From: CAURNT01 sp963526495
GTDB taxonomy: Bacteria > Fusobacteriota > Fusobacteriia > Fusobacteriales > Leptotrichiaceae
DNA length: 17,076 nt
Direction of reading: 5' to 3'
NCBI GenBank assembly: GCA_963526495.1
Contig: CAURNT010000028.1
Location: 1-17,076 of the forward strand
In this document: positions 8,367 through 15,190 of the stretch, in pieces
Position numbering within the stretch: position 1 is the first letter of the stretch
Layout: every line of letters starts with the position of its first letter
Notes under the pieces: model-generated
What the model was told of the DNA's origin: nothing
Database searches by the model: none
The model's input: only the letters and a program-made list of their open reading frames with translations
Program-made: the position numbers and the translations under genes

Positions 8367-8425
8367 ACGTTCACCTCCGAGTTTCATATCGCTGCATTAG
8401 GCATTAGCAAGCCTTTCGCATGCGT
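8367..8425 (-). ncRNA. Possible L21 leader RNA (ribosomal protein autoregulation)
   Basis: The roughly 58-base leader between the predicted transcription start and rplU is unusually GC-containing for this genome and can fold. On the minus strand GCAT/ATGC forms an outer helix and AGGC/GCCT an inner helix around a TTGCTAAT loop, followed by a single-stranded stretch and the RBS. Position and size match the L21 leader class known upstream of rplU in Firmicutes, where it is thought to bind L21. Assignment is by position and hand folding only. Confidence 0.5.
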
Positions 8426-8431
8426 AAATTT

Positions 8432-8460
8432 ATTCTATCATATTTTATTGTATTTGTCAA
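8432..8460 (-). promoter_or_regulatory. Strong promoter of rplU-prp-rpmA
   Basis: On the minus strand a perfect TTGACA (8460-8455) lies 17 bases before TAGAAT (8437-8432), which is preceded by a TG dinucleotide giving an extended -10. This is the best sigma-70-type promoter in the window, as expected for ribosomal protein genes. Confidence 0.88.
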
Positions 8461-8565
8461 ATTGGATAATTTTATATTATATATTCCAACAATCAAGGAA
8501 TAAATTTAATCCTTATATTTACAATATTTTTTAACATATTTATCTTAAAAATCATAAAAAGTTTA

Positions 8566-8594
8566 TTGAATTAAAAATCATTTTATATCATAAT
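8566..8594 (+). promoter_or_regulatory. Possible promoter of the transposase gene
   Basis: TTGAAT (8566-8571) and CATAAT (8589-8594) are spaced by 17 bases, about 50 bases before the transposase start. Each hexamer has one or two mismatches; in such AT-rich sequence a chance match is possible. Confidence 0.4.
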
Positions 8595-8645
8595 TATAGT
8601 GTAAATACAAATACTATTATAGATTATATTTTAGGAGGGGTTATA

Positions 8646-9923
8646 TTGCAAAATATTCAAAATATAAGTGATTTAAGTAATTTTTTAAATAATTTATCAT
8701 ACAATGATTTTAAAAATATTGTGGAACAATATTCTAATAAGAATAATGTTAATTTTGATTCACAAATGGAAACATTGGTAACTAACAGTTTAGAATCTAA
8801 ATTAAATGAATTAAATATAAATTGTCAATGCCCTAAATGTAAATCATCTATAATAGTTAAAAATGGTAAAAGACCTAATGGAATACAAGAATATAAATGC
8901 AAAGATTGTAAAACTAAATTTACTAAATTTACAAATACTATATTAGAAAAAACTAGATGGCATTGGGATATATGGGTTAAAGTGTTAGAAATGACTATTA
9001 ATAATTTTTCTATTAAGAAAATGGTTAATGTATTAGAAAAAGATTATAGTTGCACTAATATTAACGAGAAAACAGTTTGGCTATGGAGAATGAAACTTAT
9101 TCATTCAATAGCTAATTTACCTCAATCTAAATTAACAGGTAATATACAAATAGATGAAACTTTTATAAGAGAAAGTCAAAAAGGAAGTAGAAACTTAATA
9201 AGTTATATTAAAGGAGAAGAAAGAGTTGAAAGATATGGTTACAATCCATCTAAATATGGAATAATGGGAAGTGAGTTTGCAACTATAAATACTGCCATTG
9301 ATAATAGAGGTTATTCTGTATGTTTTGTATCTTTCTTAGGTAAATTATCAAGTGAGTTATTTGTTGATTTATTTGATGAATATTTAGAATCTCCTTCATA
9401 CATTTGTACTGATTCTAACTCTATATACAACAAATATTGTAAAATAAACAATATACCTCATTATGTTAAACCCTCTAATTATGATAGATTATTAGATGAA
9501 TACGATTTATCTAATAAAACTAACGAACAAAGAGAAAAAATATTATTAAAATTATATAATGATGATAAAATAGATAAAATCTTAAATAAAGATAGATTAA
9601 ATTATTTAGAATTTAAAGAATTAAAATCTAAAAATAGATTAAATCTTGCAAAAGTTAATGAGCTACACAATGAGATTAAAAAGTTTATAAATATAAATAA
9701 AACAAATGTATCTACAAAATATTTGAATGATTATATTCTATTTTTTAATTATATTAGAAATTTTAAAGTTAAAAATGGTAATTATCCTACATCTAAAAAA
9801 GATATCGAGAAAATATTTGTTGAGATACTAACTCAAAAAGTAAACTACACTATTAATGATGTAAATAATCAAAAGTTAGAATTACCTAAACCAACTGGAA
9901 AATATATGTCAATGTTAAAATAA
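8646..9923 (+). CDS. IS1595-like family transposase, probably truncated by nonsense
   Basis: A DDE-type transposase with an N-terminal zinc ribbon, as in the IS1595/ISXO2 superfamily. The start is a TTG with AGGAGGGG 5 bases upstream. Residues 62-65 and 85-88 form two CxxC pairs (CPKC, CKDC). Candidate catalytic residues are D170 (IQIDET), D256 (ICTDSNS) and H341 (VNELHNEIKKF), followed by VSTKYLNDYI, a motif resembling the last part of the IS1595 core. At 425 aa it is longer than many members. After the first TAA the same frame continues 86 codons to 10178 with only two further stops, both TAA, so the present stop may be a mutation. I could not identify inverted terminal repeats or a target duplication, so element boundaries are unknown. 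It stands between housekeeping and restriction genes, pointing to transfer. Confidence 0.8.
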   Translation: MQNIQNISDLSNFLNNLSYNDFKNIVEQYSNKNNVNFDSQMETLVTNSLESKLNELNINCQCPKCKSSIIVKNGKRPNGIQEYKCKDCKTKFTKFTNTILEKTRWHWDIWVKVLEMTINNFSIKKMVNVLEKDYSCTNINEKTVWLWRMKLIHSIANLPQSKLTGNIQIDETFIRESQKGSRNLISYIKGEERVERYGYNPSKYGIMGSEFATINTAIDNRGYSVCFVSFLGKLSSELFVDLFDEYLESPSYICTDSNSIYNKYCKINNIPHYVKPSNYDRLLDEYDLSNKTNEQREKILLKLYNDDKIDKILNKDRLNYLEFKELKSKNRLNLAKVNELHNEIKKFININKTNVSTKYLNDYILFFNYIRNFKVKNGNYPTSKKDIEKIFVEILTQKVNYTINDVNNQKLELPKPTGKYMSMLK

Positions 9924-10181
9924 GAAACAGAGAAACTACAATAATTAACCAATTCTAATTTTAAATTTAATGATGAAGATAATGTATCTACCTTTAATAA
10001 AAGAGATTATTTATTAAATATTCCTACATATAAGTTATATTAACTTGCCAAACATTACAAAATCCCTAAATATAAAAAACTAGCTAAATGGTATTTAGCT
10101 AGTCTGTTGTTAAAACAAAATGATATTAATATTATGATACATAAAATTATGTTAAAAGATAGAGTTATTAAAGATAATTAA
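9924..10181 (+). pseudogene. In-frame continuation of transposase interrupted by TAA codons
   Basis: Downstream of the TAA at 9921, the transposase frame goes on to a TAA at 10179, broken only at 9942 and 10041. The reading looks protein-like: IPTYKLY, a stop, then LAKHYKIPKYKKLAKW and a Lys/Leu-rich helical end. For this base composition about seven stops would be expected in 86 random codons. Reading the three TAA as CAA (Gln) restores a smooth sequence (MLK-Q-ETEKLQ-Q-LTNS and YKLY-Q-LAKH). The simplest view is C-to-T decay of an originally longer transposase or of a fused accessory part. The tail also contains a terminator hairpin on the other strand. Confidence 0.5.
10073..10103 (-). terminator. 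Rho-independent terminator downstream of the restriction locus
   Basis: ATTTAGCTAGT (10093-10103) and ACTAGCTAAAT (10079-10089) form a perfect 11-bp stem around a 3-base loop, and on the minus strand the stem is followed by a T-run (10078-10074). It lies about 80 bases past the methyltransferase remnant and should end the minus-strand defence transcript. The plus strand has no T-run, so it is directional. Confidence 0.8.
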
Positions 10182-10184
10182 ATT

Positions 10185-10633
10185 TTACAAATATTTTCCA
10201 TAAATTGTATTTTTAATATAATTTTCCATATATTCCCAATCTGGTTCATATTGTTTTTTATTATTTAATTTTGCAGGTAGTGATAATTTTGTATTTTTTA
10301 ATCTTTTACCACTCCAAGACCTACCATAACAAAATTTATATCTATGTTTATCTAAAATTGTTATTAAAAATAACGCATTGTATTTATTCAATTTTAATGA
10401 GTGTCCACAAATAGTTTTACCATTCATCCCTATAAAATCTTCAATTTGATATGTACTATATCCAGAGGCTCCATCACCAATATTTACAAATACTATACAA
10501 TTTCCTTTTGAGATATAATTTTCATTTAATGAAATATATTGCTTTGCTCCATTATTTTTTTTGCTGCTATATATAATACATCACTGCCATCCTCTAATTC
10601 GTATGTTTTTTCTCCTTTTGTAGATTCTATTTT
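10185..10633 (-). pseudogene. Restriction specificity (S-type) domain remnant
   Basis: The last part reads in two frames joined at the A8 run 10555-10562. The first (10633 to that run) gives ESTKGEKTYELEDGSDVLYIAAKK; the second (10580 to 10185) gives the body of a target-recognition domain with VNIGDGASG, CYGRSWSGKR, and the characteristic end LPAK...EPDWEYMENYIK. An 80-residue stretch from ATG 10427 is open, but no RBS precedes it and it is only the C-terminal part. The domain would choose the DNA site for the fused methyltransferase. Confidence 0.62.
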
Positions 10634-10647
10634 TTAAAAAACGTCTG

Positions 10648-10989
10648 TTATTTAAACTCTTTCCATTTACTAATATCTATTGGTTTATTACATTTCTCAA
10701 CGAAAATATCATCAATATTAAAACTATTTTCTTCATCATCAAAATATTTAATAAGAATTTTTAAAATCTCAAAATCATTAATTTCTTCAAATAATATATT
10801 CAAATTTTTTTTTATAGAAAATATTAAATAGTCTTCTATTGTTTTAGAAAAATCTTTTTCACTTAAATTAGTATAATCCGTTTTAGAATAAGCGTATATA
10901 TTCCATTCACTACCTATAGTAATTTTATGTTTTAAGCTTATAATATTATCATCATGTATAGTTGTTGTTAACGATTCTAATAATTTTTT
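10648..10989 (-). pseudogene. Methyltransferase remnant, middle fragment
   Basis: An open stretch with no start codon of its own that continues the methyltransferase in another frame. It holds a linker rich in Asp, Glu, Lys and Ile, with SEWNIYAYSKTDYTNLS and EKDFSKTIEDYLIF, phrases typical of the region between the catalytic and specificity parts of BcgI-like and HsdM-type proteins, then ISKWKEF, which usually precedes the recognition domain. It ends at TAA 10650-10648. Confidence 0.6.
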
Positions 10990-11639
10990 TCATTTTCTTT
11001 CCATTTATTAAAAATATCTGTTCTCCCTTTATTTTTAGTCAATACTAAACCATAGTCTCTTAAATCATAAAATGCAATATCTTTAGCATAATTATGAGGT
11101 TGATTTGTTTTAAAAACCGCTATTGCTGTATATGTACCTGCATTAGGTTGAAATAAATCTTTAGACATATTTATAACATATTTCAATGTATGTTTCTTTA
11201 ATATATTTTCTCTTCTTTCTTCATCACTAAAATAAGTTGAAAAAGGTGCTATAATAACACCATACCTAGAACAATTATCAAGCATTTTTTCTAAAAAAGT
11301 TATTTCTTTAGGAGTAGAATTAGTTTTATTTTCTTTACACGAGTAAGGTGGATTAATAAAACCGATTGTAGGTTTCATTTTAAGTTTTGCCAATCCCTCA
11401 TCAAATTTAGAGTCGTTTATAGAATCGTAATTAAATATACGAGATTTACCATCTCCTCTAAACAGCATATTAGATAAGGCACATATATACATAGTAGGGT
11501 TAATTTCAAAACCTATAAATTGATCCTCTTTAACTTTTTTTATACTATCAACTTTATCATTTAATTCGCTATTTTCAATAATAGAAATTAATTTATTCAT
11601 TCCTGCTATTAAAAATACTCCAGTTCCGGATGTGAAATC
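10977..11639 (-). pseudogene. Methyltransferase remnant, catalytic fragment
   Basis: The first open piece of the remnant carries motif I and the NPPY catalytic tetrapeptide of an amino-methyltransferase (PF02384-type). An internal ATG at 11600 could open a 207-residue reading, but it lies after motif I and has no properly spaced RBS, so a product would lack the S-adenosylmethionine-binding loop. The frame ends at TAG 10977 after a run of seven A; one added A would restore the frame into the next piece (KKLLESL). Confidence 0.65.
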
Positions 11640-12241
11640 TAATTTATATTCTCAAAAAACACTTCATAATATTCTGAAAAAATCACACACAAATCTGTGT
11701 ATATTTTTTCTAAATTAGCTGTATTCTCTCCATTTTTCTTTTTAATATCTATTTTTTCTTTCAATCTTTTTCGTTGTAATCTGATTCTATCTAGCTGATA
11801 AATTATACTATGTCTAGATAAATACAATTTTAATTCTCTATACATATATCTCCCTATATTAGTTAAAGGTTTTATATTGCCAGTATTATCACGAGAAAAA
11901 TGTCTATCATATTCATTAGTACATGGATTTATAAATCCTTCATCATTAAAAACTGAATTTTCACTATTATCTCCAATCCATTTATCTTTTTTCGCTGCAT
12001 TACAATATGGACAACTATACATTAAATTTTCATACACAAATGCTAATTCTTTAAATTTGCTCTTTGGAGCAAAATGATCAACATGATATGTATTATATCC
12101 TCCACTGTAATGATCATGATCATCGCAATATGCACATCTATGCATGAAGTCTTTAGCTAGCCTTTTTTTGTTTGATGTATTTGTTTTCCATCTTTCTCCT
12201 TTGTATGAATGCTTTGGAATTCTATCTCTTATTTTATTCAT
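11639..12241 (-). CDS. HNH endonuclease, candidate effector of the defence operon
   Basis: A 200-aa protein with a metal-binding beta-beta-alpha nuclease fold. The zinc-binding pairs are C36-x-x-C39 and C77-x-x-C80; the catalytic block is YHVDHFAPKSKF with H53, D55 and H56, followed by N72 and N81. The pattern (CAYC, HVDHF.PKS, SCPYCN..K.D) resembles HNH proteins of restriction and defence loci, including PtuB-like ones, though this is not an assignment. The C-terminal 70 residues are helical and highly basic. The ATG follows AGGA with 6-base spacing and is 8 bp after the receiver gene, so it belongs to the same transcript. Its TAG stop overlaps by one base the first codon of the truncated methyltransferase. 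It is the only intact nuclease visible and therefore the likely DNA-cutting component. Confidence 0.85.
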   Translation of the reverse strand: MNKIRDRIPKHSYKGERWKTNTSNKKRLAKDFMHRCAYCDDHDHYSGGYNTYHVDHFAPKSKFKELAFVYENLMYSCPYCNAAKKDKWIGDNSENSVFNDEGFINPCTNEYDRHFSRDNTGNIKPLTNIGRYMYRELKLYLSRHSIIYQLDRIRLQRKRLKEKIDIKKKNGENTANLEKIYTDLCVIFSEYYEVFFENIN

Positions 12242-12249
12242 AATAAATC

Positions 12250-12906
12250 CTATTCTATTATTTTATCTAACTTAGTAATAAGTTCTTCTAACTTATTATT
12301 CCAATCCAACTTTTTCTTCTTTGAAAAACATAGTTTCCCATTTAAACTTTTTTCAATTTTTGTATCTAATTCAATTATTCGTGAATCTATTTCTTCAGAT
12401 TCACCTTTTTTAGAAATAAGTGCTAATAATTCATCTTCCCACAAAGAAATTTGTTTTCTCGCTTTACATACTTGCTCTATTATTTTAAAGTTAAGCTCTA
12501 TTCGCTCTGAATCCTCGAGTAAATATCTTCCAAAATCAAAAATTTTATATGCATCATAAACTTCATTAAAAAATAAATCATCCTCATACGATGTTAAAAT
12601 AAATATCGGAAAATCATATAATATGTTAAATAACTCCTTTGCAAACTGTATTCCATTAAAATTTATAATTCCAAATGAACTCAATTTGTAATCTACTATC
12701 ATGCAGTCTACTTTATTTTCAATTACACTATCTATTAAATCAGATATATTATCTTTAATTTTAATTTCAATTGGTTCAAGTTTAAATTCTTGATATTTTG
12801 CGATTTTTTCTTTGTTAGCACCCTCAACACCTTTAATTAAACAATTCATAATTTGAGTTACTTTTGATCTATCATCATCAAGAATTCCTATTTTCAAAAC
12901 TTTCAA
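12250..12906 (-). CDS. Response-regulator receiver protein with helical C-terminal tail
   Basis: A 218-aa protein with an N-terminal receiver domain (about 1-130). The acidic pocket is D10-D11-D12 (GILDDD), the phospho-acceptor is D72 in CMIVDYKL, and T105 in FILTSYED is the switch Thr. The conserved Lys is less clear: K121 in DAYKIFDFGRYL may serve but the usual Lys-Pro is absent. There is no DNA-binding output domain; residues 135-218 are charged, probably coiled-coil (Glu/Lys/Leu/Ile rich). The start is a TTG with AAGGAGG 9 bases upstream; a second in-frame TTG lies at 12897. It follows the kinase-like gene by 18 bp and precedes the HNH gene by 8 bp, suggesting that it carries a phosphate signal from the kinase to a protein partner, possibly the nuclease. 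Confidence 0.85.
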   Translation of the reverse strand: MKVLKIGILDDDRSKVTQIMNCLIKGVEGANKEKIAKYQEFKLEPIEIKIKDNISDLIDSVIENKVDCMIVDYKLSSFGIINFNGIQFAKELFNILYDFPIFILTSYEDDLFFNEVYDAYKIFDFGRYLLEDSERIELNFKIIEQVCKARKQISLWEDELLALISKKGESEEIDSRIIELDTKIEKSLNGKLCFSKKKKLDWNNKLEELITKLDKIIE

Positions 12907-12924
12907 AGTTAAAAACCTCCTTTA

Positions 12925-15186
12925 CTAATTGGGGAAAAATATATTCAAACTAAACTTGTCCTTAAAATCTATAATTTTTATTTCTCCATCATACTCTCTA
13001 ACCGTTGAAGAAATAATATACATCCCCAAACCAGTTCCTATATTATCACCATCTCTACTAATTTTACTTGAAACACCATATTCAAATATTTCATATGGAT
13101 CTTTAAAATTATCTTCTAAACCATATCCATTATCTGAGTAAAAAATACAAAATCCGTTTTCTTGATTTGTGATTGAAATACTTATTTCCCTGCTTTTTCT
13201 ACTTTTTCGTTCAAAAGATTCCATTGAGTTTATAATAAGATTATAAAGAATACTCTCAAAATCAGAAACAAAAATCCTTTTTTCAACTTGCAGTTCATCA
13301 TTATTAAAATTCAGATTTATTTGTTTCTTTTTTAATATAGGTTTAATAATATCTATTATTTCAATTATGGTATTATAAATATTCTTTTTTAATCTCTTTC
13401 TTTTATCTATTTTCACTTGATTAATGATAACTGAAATCCAAGACTTCATAAAATTATCGGTTTCTAATAAGTCGTCAATATTTCTATCAATTAATAATTT
13501 ATTATCCTTTTCTATAGCTGATTTAAACCCAGCAACCCTCAAAACTAAAATATCGTTAATAGTTTTTAAATCATGAACAACTGATGTGGTGATTAATCCA
13601 TTTGTCGCTAATGCTCTCATAAGTTTTAATTCAGAAATCAACTCCTCTTTATCTTCTTCTAAATATTTAATTGTATTAGCTAAATCGACTAAATTCCTTA
13701 CTTCACTTACTATATTTTCATCTTTTATATTTCTTTCACTTATTGATTTTGCTAGTTTTATACTCCTATTTTTTACAATTTCTTTTTCATTTATTTTGTT
13801 ATTATATATTTTAAAATTTTTTGCAATATATGCTCTATCTTTTTCTAATATTGATATTAATTTAATTAATATCTCTTTAAGTAAATTAAACGAGCTATTT
13901 TCAATTATTCCTTCTCTGCTAGATTTATCTAAAATCACATTATTTTTTACACGTGATATAAATACAGAGCCTTGTCCTTGCGCATTACGAACAGTCCATC
14001 CTCCACGTTCATCTGATACAGCTACCGGATTGGCATTATTTCTTGATTCTAATCCCAGCCAATCAAATGCATTGGATCCACTTTCACCATACGGTCGTAC
14101 CCAAAAATTATCTCTATAAATTTTAATTCCACCATATTCCTCTAACCAATTTTTCCTGTTTTTCCCAATTTCTTTGTAAAAATATTCTTCTTTTTTTGAA
14201 ATTGATAGTTTCATAAATGTAAATTTAAACTTGAATTTTCCAATTTTTTTAACTTCATTTATAATATCTTCAGAATTATTATTTAATAGTTCTGATATTT
14301 TGTATTTAAGAAATAAATTACTTTTGTAAAAATCTTCCTTTCTATATGGAAATTTACTAAAAGCTTTAGTTAGAAAAATATCTTCGGGAATTCTATCTAA
14401 ATCAAATTCTTTTCTAAATAGATTGATATTAAAATACTCACCATCAAATTCCGATTCAATTTTATAATCGTATCCTTCTGAAAAAGAATTCTCAACGACT
14501 TGATATTCTGATTCGTCCCCTCTCTGTATACATAAAATAAAACTATCCTGTTCCATTGGAGGAATAAGAAATTCAAGAGATTTTTTTAAGCTTAAAATTT
14601 TATTTTCTGTCCAATCATCTCTTAAATCAAGAATTTTTATTATTGTTCCTTTTTCAAAATTTAATTTTATGTTCTTATTTATCCCCAATTTATCAATACT
14701 TTCCTTCACTTTTCGAGGCAAAAATGATATCAGTTTTAAAGGTAAAAATTCAAATTCAGCATTAATATCATCTAACATTTTTCCTGATTCTTCAAATTTA
14801 TTCCAATTGGTTTTCCATCGAATAAGATCTTCTTCATTATTTTTAGAATATAACTCACATATACTTCCCAATCTATCCAAAGCAAATCTTCCTATTCCTT
14901 TTTCACCGGATTTGATTCTACCTCTAGGAGATACATATTCTTTCTTTTTATTGTCTGTACCTATAGTCATCCAATAATCTTCTATTACTTTTTTTGTCAT
15001 GCCAATTCCATTATCAATTAAATACAAACAATTGTCTTTTGTATCAAAATATACAAAACATATATCAGCATCAGCATCATAACTATTTTTAATTAATTCT
15101 ATTATGGCACTTTCCACTTTTGAAACACTTTCTCTACCTAAAAGTATTGTTGCCCTTGAAGATATTTTGTATTTTAATTTTTCCAT
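12925..15186 (-). CDS. Dual GHKL protein: MORC/MutL-like ATPase joined to a histidine-kinase core
   Basis: A 753-aa soluble protein with two ATP-binding GHKL modules. The N-terminal one (about 1-250) has the N-box IIELIKNSYDADA (E30, N34), DNGIGM at 58-63 and GEKGIGRFALDRLG at 94-107, as in MORC/MutL/Hsp90-type proteins of restriction loci. A middle part (about 340-435) has GGIKIYRDNFWVRPYG, DWLGLESR, GQGSVFISR and SREGIIEN, family-typical. After a long helical stretch comes an H-box-like segment, SVVHDLKTIN, with candidate phospho-His538, then a second ATPase core with N-box LIINSMESF (646-658 region), DNGYG at 685-689 and GTGLGMYI at 717-724, as in sensor kinases. No membrane helix or sensor domain is visible. 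The ATG follows GAGGAG by 7 bases, 4 bp after the methyltransferase. It probably senses DNA or a modification state and phosphorylates the adjacent receiver; this role is inferred. Confidence 0.85.
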   Translation of the reverse strand: MEKLKYKISSRATILLGRESVSKVESAIIELIKNSYDADADICFVYFDTKDNCLYLIDNGIGMTKKVIEDYWMTIGTDNKKKEYVSPRGRIKSGEKGIGRFALDRLGSICELYSKNNEEDLIRWKTNWNKFEESGKMLDDINAEFEFLPLKLISFLPRKVKESIDKLGINKNIKLNFEKGTIIKILDLRDDWTENKILSLKKSLEFLIPPMEQDSFILCIQRGDESEYQVVENSFSEGYDYKIESEFDGEYFNINLFRKEFDLDRIPEDIFLTKAFSKFPYRKEDFYKSNLFLKYKISELLNNNSEDIINEVKKIGKFKFKFTFMKLSISKKEEYFYKEIGKNRKNWLEEYGGIKIYRDNFWVRPYGESGSNAFDWLGLESRNNANPVAVSDERGGWTVRNAQGQGSVFISRVKNNVILDKSSREGIIENSSFNLLKEILIKLISILEKDRAYIAKNFKIYNNKINEKEIVKNRSIKLAKSISERNIKDENIVSEVRNLVDLANTIKYLEEDKEELISELKLMRALATNGLITTSVVHDLKTINDILVLRVAGFKSAIEKDNKLLIDRNIDDLLETDNFMKSWISVIINQVKIDKRKRLKKNIYNTIIEIIDIIKPILKKKQINLNFNNDELQVEKRIFVSDFESILYNLIINSMESFERKSRKSREISISITNQENGFCIFYSDNGYGLEDNFKDPYEIFEYGVSSKISRDGDNIGTGLGMYIISSTVREYDGEIKIIDFKDKFSLNIFFPN

Positions 15187-15190
15187 AAAC

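Larger units (their letters stand above)
10185..11639 (-). pseudogene. Degenerate N6-adenine DNA methyltransferase with C-terminal specificity domain (5' truncated, frameshifted)
   Basis: Pieced across three frames, the minus strand reads as the C-terminal two-thirds of an N6-adenine methyltransferase fused to a target-recognition domain, like BcgI/type I HsdM-like proteins that end in an S-type domain. It opens at motif I (DFTSGTGVFLIAG, 11639-11601), then has FEINP, the catalytic motif NPPY (11354-11343), a middle helical part containing SEWNIYAYSKTDY and SEKDFSKTIEDY, and a recognition domain ending PDWEYMENYIK. Everything before motif I is missing: the HNH gene stop abuts the Asp codon directly. 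At least three frame breaks occur, at A-runs near 10984-10990, 10630-10635 and 10555-10562, plus a stop near 10648. It cannot make an intact enzyme as it stands. Confidence 0.8.

Noticed and set aside
8367..8387. Upstream start for L21 giving MKLGGER
   Set aside because: These codons are the Shine-Dalgarno region of the standard L21 start at 8366.
8461..8565. Inverted repeat of the IS left end, such as AAGGA/TCCTT near 8494-8513
   Set aside because: The stem is only 5 bp in AT-rich sequence and no partner was found at the right side, so it is not supported as a terminal repeat.
9921..10043. Genome-wide or element-specific reassignment of TAA to Gln
   Set aside because: TAA clearly terminates several genes in the window (for example uvrC neighbours, permease and methyltransferase), so decay is simpler.
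11601..11639. ATG at 11600 as the true start of a short methyltransferase
   Set aside because: Motif I lies in frame upstream of this ATG and no spaced RBS precedes it, so it is an internal Met of a truncated gene.
13586..14119. 177-codon open frame on the plus strand
   Set aside because: It is antisense to the dual GHKL gene, has no RBS or recognisable motif, and reads as Ser/Leu/Ile-rich low-complexity, typical of a shadow in AT-rich sequence.
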